From contig JAUUSJ010000103.1 in assembly GCA_030841965.1 (NCBI GenBank), forward strand, positions 1-15,066: a stretch of 15,066 bases of DNA, read 5' to 3'. Each line of letters opens with the position of its first letter. Within the stretch, counting starts at the first letter, position 1. Positions 6,929-13,339 of the stretch are shown in pieces. The translations under genes and the position numbers were made by a program. The stretch comes from Blautia sp. GTDB lineage: Bacteria > Bacillota > Clostridia > Lachnospirales > Lachnospiraceae. Under the pieces are notes generated by a model, which saw nothing but the letters and a program-made list of their open reading frames with translations, made no database searches and had not been told where the DNA came from.

Positions 6929-9316
6929 ATGGCGGAGCCAATAAAGGGTAATAATAACAAGGATAATCAAGAAAACTGGGAGCAGACAGGATGGGATAAA
7001 CTAAAGCAAAAAACGCCAGTTGTTCTTGGAGATATAAAGGGAAAAGCCGAGGAGACGCGAAAGGAGAAAATGGCGAGGCGAGCTGAGGAGAAAGCGAAAA
7101 AAGCGGCTCAGCAAAGAGCGAGGCAGGAAGCGCAAAAAGAGGCAAAGCAAATAGCGGAAGCGAAAAAGGCGCAGAAAAAAGCAGAAGAGAAGCTGATGAG
7201 AGAGAAAAAAGCAGAGGAGAAATCAAAGATGGCTCATAAAAAGAAGAAAAAAGCTCATCAGAGCGAGGAGATAGAGATGGCCTCCACTCAGGATTCTGAT
7301 AAAAAGCAAGAAAAAAAGAGTAAAAAACAGGGAAAAAAGAAGAAATCTAAAATCCGCTATCTTGTTTTAGCGGTGATACTTTGTTGTCTTGTGGTGGGAG
7401 GCAATATTTTATGGACAAACTTTATCGAGCCGATTAGACAGATGTATGAGACGGCAGTTGCCAAGGTTGAGGTGAGTAATGCAGATACTTTCCGAGCAGC
7501 ACAGACAAGCTTAGTCTACGATAAAGACGGAGAACTGCTAGTAACCCTAAAGGGAGATAAGGACTCGTATTATTTGGAGTATGACGAGATTCCAGACCCA
7601 GCTAAGCTGGCGATGATATCGATTGAGGATAAGAAGTTTCCATATCACCGAGGGGTGGATGTGAAAGCGGTTGCCAGAGCAGGAGTAGTCTTCATAAAAA
7701 ATGGAGGTAAGGCTACGCAGGGAGGAAGTACGATTACCCAGCAGCTTAGCCGAAATGTTTTTTTGAGTTTTGAGAAGACATGGAAGAGAAAGGTAGAGGA
7801 ATTATTTGTCTCGCTAGAATTGGAGAAAAAATACAGCAAGGAAGAGATTTTGGAGTTCTATCTGAATAATATTAATTTCTCGAACGGATATTATGGAATT
7901 CAGGCTGCATCGAAGGGGTATTTTAGAAAGGATGCTGGGGATTTAAGCTTATCGCAGATTGTATTTTTATGTGCGATACCGAATAACCCGACTTTGTATA
8001 ATCCGCTAAAGCAAAAGGAAAATACATTGGCGAGAAGAGATAGAATTTTGCAAAATATGCTTGATGACGGCTATATTAGTCAAGAACAGTATGATGAGGC
8101 TGTCAATGAAAAAATTAAAGTATATAAAAAGAAAAAAACAAAGACGACGAATGACTATGTGGAGACATATGTATATCACTGTGCGACAGAGATGTTGATG
8201 GAGCAGGAATATAATTTTGAGTTTCAGTACGCCTTCGATACGACCGAGGAGCGAGAGGGATATATGGAGGAATACACACAGGCATATAATGAATGTCATG
8301 AGAGATTATATACGGGCGGATACCAGATTTATACGACGATAGATTTTGATATTCAGGAGGCGCTACAAAATTCGGTTAATAATCAGCTGTCGAATTTTAA
8401 GAAAAAGACGGATGACGGATCTTATAAAGTGCAGGGAGCGGCCACCTGTATCGATAATAATACAGGCTATGTTGTCGCCATTGTCGGTGGAAGAAAGAAG
8501 TCGCAAGGAGAGTACCATACATTGAATCGAGCTTATCAGAGCTTTCGACAGCCTGGAAGTGCGATTAAGCCATTGCTTGTCTATGCTCCATTTTTAGAGC
8601 AGACGGGAAAGACACCGGATACGATGGTGGATGATTCTCCGCTTGGCGGAGATGGTCCGAAAAATAGTGGTGGATATTTATACGATATTACTCTAAGAGA
8701 GGCCGTTGCGGTCTCGAGTAATGTGGCGACGTATCGACTTTATAAGCAGCTGACGCCAGAGAAGGCATTATCTTACTTGGAGAATCTTGGATTTAGCAAG
8801 CTTTCTAGGAATGACTATGAGTATCTGACAACCTGCCTTGGTGGATTCTACTACGGAACGAATACGGTGGAGATGGCGGCGGGATATGCCACTTTGGAAA
8901 ATGATGGTGAGTATCGTCGACCAACCTGTATCTCGAGAATTATAACAAAGGATGGCAGGGAGCTGACAAGGACAGAGAATGATGTGAGACAGGTTTATAA
9001 GAAGAATGCGTCGAGAATGATGACGAGTGTTCTTGAGAGCGTTGTCACTTCGGGAACTGCCAAGAACTGTGCATTGACGAATATGAACGTCGCAGCTAAG
9101 ACAGGTACGACGAATGACGAGACAGATGGATGGCTCTGTGGCTATACACCTTATTATACGACAGCCGTTTGGGTTGGAGCGGATGAGGTGGAAAAGGTAG
9201 ACGGATTAAAGGGAAATACCTACCCTGCGTATATTTGGCAAGATTTTATGGAGGAGATTCACAAAGATTTGCCAAATAGAAGTTTTAATGACTATCAGAG
9301 ACAAGAATCAGAATAG
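6929..9316 (+). CDS. Bifunctional class A penicillin-binding protein (PBP1A type)
   Basis: A 795-aa peptidoglycan synthase that polymerises lipid II and cross-links the stem peptides outside the membrane. Residues 1-141 are cytoplasmic and extremely rich in Lys, Ala and Glu (40-141). One transmembrane helix spans about 144-163. The GT51 glycosyltransferase domain shows EDKKFPYHRG (catalytic E233), QGGSTITQQL (from Q264) and the third motif around E290 (KVEELFVSLELEKKY). The transpeptidase domain has the SxxK active site S544-A-I-K547, the SSN motif 596-598 and KTGT 724-727, so all catalytic motifs are intact. The C-terminus follows soon after, without extra PASTA or FN3 domains. AGAGGTG (6917-6923) lies 5 nt before ATG 6929, and the gene starts 22 nt after the ATPase gene, so it belongs to that operon. 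Family assignment is secure; a specific paralogue name is not. Confidence 0.93.
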   Translation: MAEPIKGNNNKDNQENWEQTGWDKLKQKTPVVLGDIKGKAEETRKEKMARRAEEKAKKAAQQRARQEAQKEAKQIAEAKKAQKKAEEKLMREKKAEEKSKMAHKKKKKAHQSEEIEMASTQDSDKKQEKKSKKQGKKKKSKIRYLVLAVILCCLVVGGNILWTNFIEPIRQMYETAVAKVEVSNADTFRAAQTSLVYDKDGELLVTLKGDKDSYYLEYDEIPDPAKLAMISIEDKKFPYHRGVDVKAVARAGVVFIKNGGKATQGGSTITQQLSRNVFLSFEKTWKRKVEELFVSLELEKKYSKEEILEFYLNNINFSNGYYGIQAASKGYFRKDAGDLSLSQIVFLCAIPNNPTLYNPLKQKENTLARRDRILQNMLDDGYISQEQYDEAVNEKIKVYKKKKTKTTNDYVETYVYHCATEMLMEQEYNFEFQYAFDTTEEREGYMEEYTQAYNECHERLYTGGYQIYTTIDFDIQEALQNSVNNQLSNFKKKTDDGSYKVQGAATCIDNNTGYVVAIVGGRKKSQGEYHTLNRAYQSFRQPGSAIKPLLVYAPFLEQTGKTPDTMVDDSPLGGDGPKNSGGYLYDITLREAVAVSSNVATYRLYKQLTPEKALSYLENLGFSKLSRNDYEYLTTCLGGFYYGTNTVEMAAGYATLENDGEYRRPTCISRIITKDGRELTRTENDVRQVYKKNASRMMTSVLESVVTSGTAKNCALTNMNVAAKTGTTNDETDGWLCGYTPYYTTAVWVGADEVEKVDGLKGNTYPAYIWQDFMEEIHKDLPNRSFNDYQRQESE

Positions 9317-9375
9317 ATAGAAGTAAGCAGATAGAAAGATGAGAGCATTGCTTAGCGGAGCTTTCACGGCGTACA

Positions 9376-9418
9376 AAAAAGGGAATACGGAAAATATACT
9401 TTCCGATATTCCCTTTTT
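9376..9418. terminator. Bidirectional terminator between the PBP gene and prs
   Basis: Left arm 9376-9393 (A5, GGGAATA, CGGAAA) pairs with right arm 9400-9418 (TTTCCG, bulged A, TATTCCC, T5), with a short loop between them. Both flanks carry a run of A or T, so it should stop the PBP operon from the left and prs from the right. Positions 9317-9375, between the PBP stop and this hairpin, hold nothing else that I can identify. Confidence 0.88.
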
Positions 9419-9448
9419 ATGTTTAAGAAATTATTTTTGACGATTTAT

Positions 9449-9483
9449 TGATACCAAGGTCAAAAGACCTTTTGCCCCAATAT
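9449..9483. repeat. Short palindromic dispersed repeat, copy 2
   Basis: Nearly identical to 4189-4224 and in the same orientation. It differs by G to A in the left arm, loss of one A in the right arm (TTTTGCCCC instead of TTTTGACCCC) and C to T near the end. The inner hairpin GGTC-AAAA-GACC (9458-9469) is intact. It ends 1 nt before the prs stop codon, so it forms the 3' end of the prs transcript. No flanking direct repeat is seen here. Confidence 0.75.
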
Positions 9484-9484
9484 C

Positions 9485-10672
9485 TTAATCTTCAATCGTA
9501 TGTTTTACCTTATACTCCTCGATTCTGTTCTTAATACGGTCCATTGGGTTGAGCAATGGGCTGATGGAGGCGTCGTGGTTTAATGTGTCGATAATGAGGG
9601 CGATATATTTACTCATATCGGTATTTACATACCATTCTTTTTGAAGAAGCTCTGGCGTCTGGTAAGTCAGATTCGTTGTGAATATTCTGTAAATAATACC
9701 CTCCTCGTAATACTGGTCAAATTTCTCAAGACCCTTTGTAAAGAGACCAAATGTAGAGAAGCAGAAAACACGTTTTGCTTTTCTTCTCTTTAATTCTTTG
9801 GCAACATCAAACATACTCTCGCCGGAGGAAATCATATCGTCAATCACTAATACATCCTTGCCTTCCACGGAGTCTCCGAGAAATTCATGGGATACGATAG
9901 GATTGCGTCCATCGACAACCGTTGTATAGTCGCGGCGTTTATAGAACATGCCGACATCCACACCGAACATATTTGCAAAATAGATAGCTCGATGCATAGC
10001 ACCCTCATCAGGGCTGATAACCATCATATGGTCAGAGTCAAGTACTAAGTCATTTGTGGACTTTAAGAGAGCCTTGATAAACTGGTAAGTTGGCATAATA
10101 TTATCAAATCCTTTTAGAGGAATTGCATTTTGCACGCGTGGGTCATGAGCATCGAAAGTAATAATATTCTCAACGCCCATAGAAGTGAGCTCTTGCAGTG
10201 CCAATGCACAGTCGAGAGATTCTCTTCCATTTCTCTTATGCTGACGGCTTTCATACAAGAAAGGCATGATAACCGTGACATTACGAGGTTTTCCGCCTGT
10301 AGCTGCGATAATTCTCTTTAAATCCTGATAGTGGTCGTCTGGCGACATAGGGCATTTTCTTCCAGATAGAGAATACTCAATGCTATAATTTAGTACATCG
10401 ACGATGATGTATAAATCAGAACCTCTGACTGAATCTTTGATAATGGCCTTTGCCTCACCGGACCCAAAACGTGGACAGGAAGCCTCAAGCAGATAAGAAT
10501 CTCTCTCATATCCGTCAAAAGCGAGTGTGGATTTATGCTCGATATCTCTTTTATTTCTCCAGGATACAATATGGTCATTTACTTTTTTTCCAAGCTCATT
10601 ACATCCTTGAAGTGCGATAATTCCTAGTTTACCGACTGGTATTGTTGAATACTTGCTATCATCTGGTTTCAT
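9485..10672 (-). CDS. prs: Ribose-phosphate pyrophosphokinase (PRPP synthetase), long divergent form
   Basis: A 395-aa cytoplasmic enzyme converting ribose 5-phosphate and ATP to PRPP and AMP, the precursor for purines, pyrimidines, NAD, His and Trp. Recognisable family blocks are PFLYESRQHKRNGRESL (137-153, the ATP-binding flexible-loop region, usually ARQDRK), TFDAHD (172-177), ISPDEGAMHRA (219-229) and the PRPP/ribose-phosphate loop VIDDMISSGESM (276-287). It is about 75 residues longer than typical class I enzymes (near 315 aa). The extra length lies mainly at the N-terminus and in a loop about 84-120, as in other Lachnospiraceae enzymes. ATG 10672 is preferred because AAGGAG (10681-10686) lies 8 nt upstream; the in-frame TTG at 10678 is only 2 nt from it. 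The gene follows dnaI by 99 bp and has its own promoter. It is convergent with the PBP operon. Confidence 0.92.
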   Translation of the reverse strand: MKPDDSKYSTIPVGKLGIIALQGCNELGKKVNDHIVSWRNKRDIEHKSTLAFDGYERDSYLLEASCPRFGSGEAKAIIKDSVRGSDLYIIVDVLNYSIEYSLSGRKCPMSPDDHYQDLKRIIAATGGKPRNVTVIMPFLYESRQHKRNGRESLDCALALQELTSMGVENIITFDAHDPRVQNAIPLKGFDNIMPTYQFIKALLKSTNDLVLDSDHMMVISPDEGAMHRAIYFANMFGVDVGMFYKRRDYTTVVDGRNPIVSHEFLGDSVEGKDVLVIDDMISSGESMFDVAKELKRRKAKRVFCFSTFGLFTKGLEKFDQYYEEGIIYRIFTTNLTYQTPELLQKEWYVNTDMSKYIALIIDTLNHDASISPLLNPMDRIKNRIEEYKVKHTIED

Positions 10673-10710
10673 GTACAATTCTCCTTATTCAATACAATTT
10701 GGTTAAAATT

Positions 10711-10735
10711 AATGATACATCTTTTTTATATCATT
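10711..10735. promoter_or_regulatory. Inverted repeat around the prs -10 box (possible operator)
   Basis: AATGATA (10711-10717) and TATCATT (10729-10735) are perfect 7-bp inverted arms spaced by 11 bp. They enclose the -10 box and the predicted start. A second perfect palindrome, CGAATTCG (10742-10749), overlaps the -35 box. Either could bind a regulator, but no known operator consensus (for example PurR) is matched, and AT-rich dyads arise by chance. Confidence 0.3.
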
Positions 10736-10753
10736 ATATACCGAATTCGTCAA
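10725..10753 (-). promoter_or_regulatory. prs promoter
   Basis: On the minus strand, TTGACG (complement of 10748-10753, 5/6 match) and TATAAA (complement of 10725-10730, 5/6 match) are separated by exactly 17 bp. The start would fall near 10718, giving a leader of about 45 nt to ATG 10672. No hairpin terminator lies between the dnaI stop and this promoter, so dnaD-dnaI transcripts may also reach prs. Confidence 0.65.
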
Positions 10754-10771
10754 GATACTCTTAAATGGTTT

Positions 10772-11761
10772 TTATTGCGACAATGCTTTTTTTAGTCGAA
10801 TATCCTCGCCATAAATCTTTAGTATAGTGTAATTACTTGCGATTCTGGAGAAAATACGCTCAGAATAAGCCTTTGAGAGCTGGGCGAGGGATAAATTTGT
10901 CGAAATAATGGTTGATTTCTTGCGTAACAATCTCTCGTTAATGCATACAAAAAGCTGTGAAGTAATAAAAGCATTGTTCAATTCTGTGCCTAAATCGTCT
11001 AAAATGAGCAATTCACTGTCGAATAAATGAGAAAATAAATCATTTTGTCGATTAGAGGAATTCTTGTCGAAAGTATGCCTCGAAATTGTCTCGGAAAATT
11101 GAAATGCAGTTAAATATAAAACCGTGTGACCGGCATCGAGAAGTTCCTTGGCGATACAATTGGTCAAAAAAGTTTTTCCAACACCAGTATTCCCCTGAAA
11201 GAGAAGATTTCTTCCTGGTTTTTTATCAAAATGATAAATAAAATCTCGGCAAATAGCCACGACGGAGGAAATCTGTTCTCTAGGAGAGAGCGCATCTCCC
11301 TTTTTCTGTGTGGAATAATATTCGTAGGAAAAATGCTGAAAATTCTCCTTTTTTAAAACTTCTTTTATATTCGACTGCTGATACGCTAAATCGACAATCG
11401 CCTGCTTTAGACAGTTGCATTGGTTAGAGCCAATATATCCTGTATCCTTGCAGCGAGGACATTGATAGATTGGGTCTAGATAATTGGCTGGATAGTCGTG
11501 TGCGGTCAATAACTCAATTTTCGACATGGAGAGCTTAAAATTCTCGGATTTTAGCTCTTCTAAGATTTTCTTGTCTGTCGAAAAAAGCATTTTCTTGCCG
11601 ATGGCGACAGAATTACTCGCAATTTTTTCGTCGATTGCCTTAATCTCAGGAATCAATTGATAAATCTGTAGAAGTCTCTTATGTTCTTCTTCTTTATTCT
11701 GTAGTCTTCTCTGGTCAAACTGCTGCATAATTGCAGAGTACTGTTCGTTCGTTAATGCCAT
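10772..11761 (-). CDS. dnaI: DnaI/DnaC-type replicative helicase loader (AAA+ ATPase)
   Basis: A 329-aa AAA+ protein that should load the replicative helicase onto DNA together with the DnaD-like protein encoded just upstream. Residues 1-95 are a charged helical helicase-binding region. A zinc-binding cluster follows: CPRC (101-104) and CNC (C115, C117). The ATPase core has Walker A GNTGVGKT (190-197), Walker B LLILDDL (251-257), sensor 1 STN (287-289), and the arginine-finger/sensor 2 region YSERIFSRI (299-307). This plan matches Bacillus DnaI (about 310 aa), with its zinc domain, rather than the shorter E. coli DnaC. ATG 11761 is preceded by AGAGAGG at about 6 nt. It starts 25 nt after the dnaD stop, so the two genes form an operon. 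Databases often call such proteins 'DnaC' or 'ATP-binding protein'. Confidence 0.9.
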   Translation of the reverse strand: MALTNEQYSAIMQQFDQRRLQNKEEEHKRLLQIYQLIPEIKAIDEKIASNSVAIGKKMLFSTDKKILEELKSENFKLSMSKIELLTAHDYPANYLDPIYQCPRCKDTGYIGSNQCNCLKQAIVDLAYQQSNIKEVLKKENFQHFSYEYYSTQKKGDALSPREQISSVVAICRDFIYHFDKKPGRNLLFQGNTGVGKTFLTNCIAKELLDAGHTVLYLTAFQFSETISRHTFDKNSSNRQNDLFSHLFDSELLILDDLGTELNNAFITSQLFVCINERLLRKKSTIISTNLSLAQLSKAYSERIFSRIASNYTILKIYGEDIRLKKALSQ

Positions 11762-11786
11762 AGGATACCTCTCTTAATGAAGATGA

Positions 11787-13010
11787 TTAGCTATTTTTAT
11801 GACTCATCTGAAAAAAGAATTGTTGGTCAAACTGTTTTTCTAATGCGTCAAAATCATAATTGCGCTGGTCAAAATTATGGAAACGATTTTCTGGTTTCGA
11901 GGAATCATTTCCTCTCTTTTTGTAGGTAGGATTATAAAGCTGATGCTCCTCGTCTAAGGTCTTAATATCATCTAGGGTCTGGACTTTCGCGGTATACCAG
12001 CTTGATAAAATCTTATCTGCGTAGGCAAAACTTGGCTGGTGTGTCTTTTGAATCGTTCGTTTGCATGCCTCCAAAATAATCGGAAGTTCAAAATTATAAG
12101 TCTGGAGCCATTTTTTAATCAGCTCTGCCTCAGAAGGAATTGGACTTCGATTATTGATGCCGAGCGCTCTCATGACAGAATAATAGTTTTTATTATGTGC
12201 CTGAATTTGCTCTTTTGCCTCCTCCACCGTTGTGATATGCTTTTGGTACCAAGAAAGAGCAACACTTTCGATATAGCGCATATTGCGCTTATCATTTGTC
12301 ACACAGTATTCAATCAAAAACTCAATCAATTCAACCGAGAAATGCAGTTGGTCATAAAAATAAAATAAAGTATTGAGTTCTGTAGGTGTCAAAGGCTTTC
12401 CAAGATAAGTATCTGCCATATAAGTAAGCTGGGATAATCCTGCCTCCTCGATTTGACTTTCAAGAAGAGTCGGTGGGAGCATCGCCTTAGATGGAACATG
12501 ATGACTATCTGGAGATTCTGGCGTCTCGTAAGTTCTCTGTGGATGAGAAACCTTGTAGTTATCGTAATCTCGCTCTGTATTCGATGACCTGAAATCTTCA
12601 CAAGTAGAATGCGAATTCTTTGGAGATTCGTAGTACTGGTTATTGGAAGAATCACTTTCGGAGTTCGTCATATATTCATATGTCTTAAAAGAGTTGGATG
12701 CCTGCTTTGGGGCAGCAGGCTTTGACATCTGAGGTTTGGGGGCGGGTTCTTCCTCATCCACTTCCAGCGAGAGAAGTCCCTCCTTTTCCCAGTAGGTGAA
12801 AGCGCGCTGTACATCCTTCTCTGTGCATTCGAGTTTATCAGCTATGACAGATATACTGAGATTTTGCTCTCGGTTTGCCTGAATCTGACTTTGCACATAT
12901 AAGTAGACCTTTACAAATTCTCCGTTGGCCTTTACCATGTACTCGTCTATGAAATTATTAGGGATAATTGTAAATGAAACGTTCATATTATTCTTGATAG
13001 AAAAGCCCAT
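11787..13010 (-). CDS. DnaD-domain replication initiation protein with two DnaD C-terminal domains
   Basis: A 407-aa DnaD/DnaB (Gram-positive)-type protein for primosome assembly at the origin or at stalled forks. Residues about 10-85 form a winged-helix oligomerisation domain (ISVIADKLECTEKDVQRAFTYWEKEGLL). Residues 86-190 are a low-complexity Pro/Ser/Asn-rich linker. Two consecutive DDBH2 domains follow at about 195-262 and 280-342, each with the YxxxIxxxW-type hallmark: YIESVALSW (246-254) and YADKILSSW (330-338). The 343-407 tail is polar and Gln/Phe-rich. A single DnaD has one such domain; the doubled form is typical of Clostridia. ATG 13010 has AAGGAGG (13023-13029) unusually far away, 12 nt upstream. 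The next Met (codon 9) has no site, so the first is kept. It heads the dnaD-dnaI operon, downstream of an extended -10 promoter and a DnaA-box cluster. Confidence 0.88.
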   Translation of the reverse strand: MGFSIKNNMNVSFTIIPNNFIDEYMVKANGEFVKVYLYVQSQIQANREQNLSISVIADKLECTEKDVQRAFTYWEKEGLLSLEVDEEEPAPKPQMSKPAAPKQASNSFKTYEYMTNSESDSSNNQYYESPKNSHSTCEDFRSSNTERDYDNYKVSHPQRTYETPESPDSHHVPSKAMLPPTLLESQIEEAGLSQLTYMADTYLGKPLTPTELNTLFYFYDQLHFSVELIEFLIEYCVTNDKRNMRYIESVALSWYQKHITTVEEAKEQIQAHNKNYYSVMRALGINNRSPIPSEAELIKKWLQTYNFELPIILEACKRTIQKTHQPSFAYADKILSSWYTAKVQTLDDIKTLDEEHQLYNPTYKKRGNDSSKPENRFHNFDQRNYDFDALEKQFDQQFFFQMSHKNS

Positions 13011-13043
13011 CTTAAAAGCCGTCCTCCTTATTATTTATTCTAT

Positions 13044-13067
13044 CTCTGCCCCAAATAATGGACAGAG
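13044..13067 (-). promoter_or_regulatory. Leader hairpin in the dnaD-like mRNA
   Basis: On the minus-strand transcript, CTCTGTCC and GGGCAGAG (complement of 13060-13067 and 13044-13051) form an 8-bp stem with one G-U pair and a loop of about 8 nt. It lies 14 nt before the AAGGAGG site. No poly-U tract follows on the minus strand. On the + strand a T-rich run follows, but there is no gene upstream to terminate. Its role is unknown. Confidence 0.3.
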
Positions 13068-13092
13068 TTTTTCTTTTTTAGGTTGGAATTTC

Positions 13093-13101
13093 ATTATAAC
13101 A
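13093..13101 (-). promoter_or_regulatory. Extended -10 promoter of the dnaD-dnaI operon
   Basis: The minus strand reads TGTTATAAT (complement of 13093-13101), a perfect extended -10 (TGn-TATAAT). The -35 position at 17 bp holds TTTTCT, a poor match that the extended -10 could offset. The start would be near 13086, about 75 nt before ATG 13010. The triple DnaA box then sits roughly 70-97 bp upstream of the start. Confidence 0.55.
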
Positions 13102-13156
13102 TAGGATTTTCAAAAAGAAAACAGAACAAATATTTGCATGGAATTTTTGACTCAAT

Positions 13157-13183
13157 TGTGGATAATGTGGATAATGTGGATAA
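13157..13183 (-). promoter_or_regulatory. Three abutting perfect DnaA boxes
   Basis: TGTGGATAA occurs three times without a gap (13157-13165, 13166-13174, 13175-13183). Each is the exact complement of the consensus DnaA box TTATCCACA. A weak 7/9 match (13185-13193) follows directly. To the right lies an A/G-only-rich stretch (about 13190-13225). DnaA would be expected to bind cooperatively here. The site is about 150-175 bp upstream of the dnaD start codon and could regulate the helicase-loading operon or titrate DnaA. Confidence 0.75.
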
Positions 13184-13277
13184 TTTATCAAAAAAAGAGA
13201 AAGAAAGAAGAGAAAAATAGAAAAATTCTATTATTTTATGCGGATTTTAGGCAAGGACAATGCAGGAGAAAAGAGAG

Positions 13278-13327
13278 AAAAAAATCCACAAAGTAATCTT
13301 CCGAAAATCGGAAAATTACTTGTGGAT
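13278..13327 (-). terminator. murC terminator
   Basis: On the minus strand, downstream of the murC stop, the complement of 13308-13327 pairs with that of 13284-13304. This gives 19 pairs with one mismatch, one bulged base and a 3-nt loop, and a run of about seven U follows (13278-13284 reads A on the + strand). It is a strong intrinsic terminator that separates murC from dnaD. The outer stem is made of GTGGAT/ATCCAC, so one arm coincides with a DnaA-box-like sequence. Confidence 0.88.
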
Positions 13328-13338
13328 GATGTGGATAA
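13321..13338 (-). promoter_or_regulatory. Pair of abutting DnaA boxes next to the murC stop
   Basis: TGTGGATGA (13321-13329, 8/9) is followed without a gap by the perfect TGTGGATAA (13330-13338), in the same orientation as the triple box 138 bp to the left. The pair ends 1 nt before the murC stop codon complement (13340-13342). The first box overlaps the terminator stem. TTATCAACA inside murC (13393-13401) is another 8/9 match in the opposite orientation. Confidence 0.6.
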
Positions 13339-13339
13339 C

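Noticed and set aside
6888..7226. 112-codon minus-strand reading frame opposite the PBP tail
   Set aside because: Its Leu/Pro/Ala/Ser-rich composition is the mirror of the Lys/Ala/Glu-rich coding strand; it is a shadow.
13011..13339. Main replication origin (oriC)
   Set aside because: DnaA boxes and AT-rich DNA are present, but dnaA, dnaN, recF, gyrB and rpmH are not in the window, and the box number is small. An auxiliary or regulatory site is more likely.
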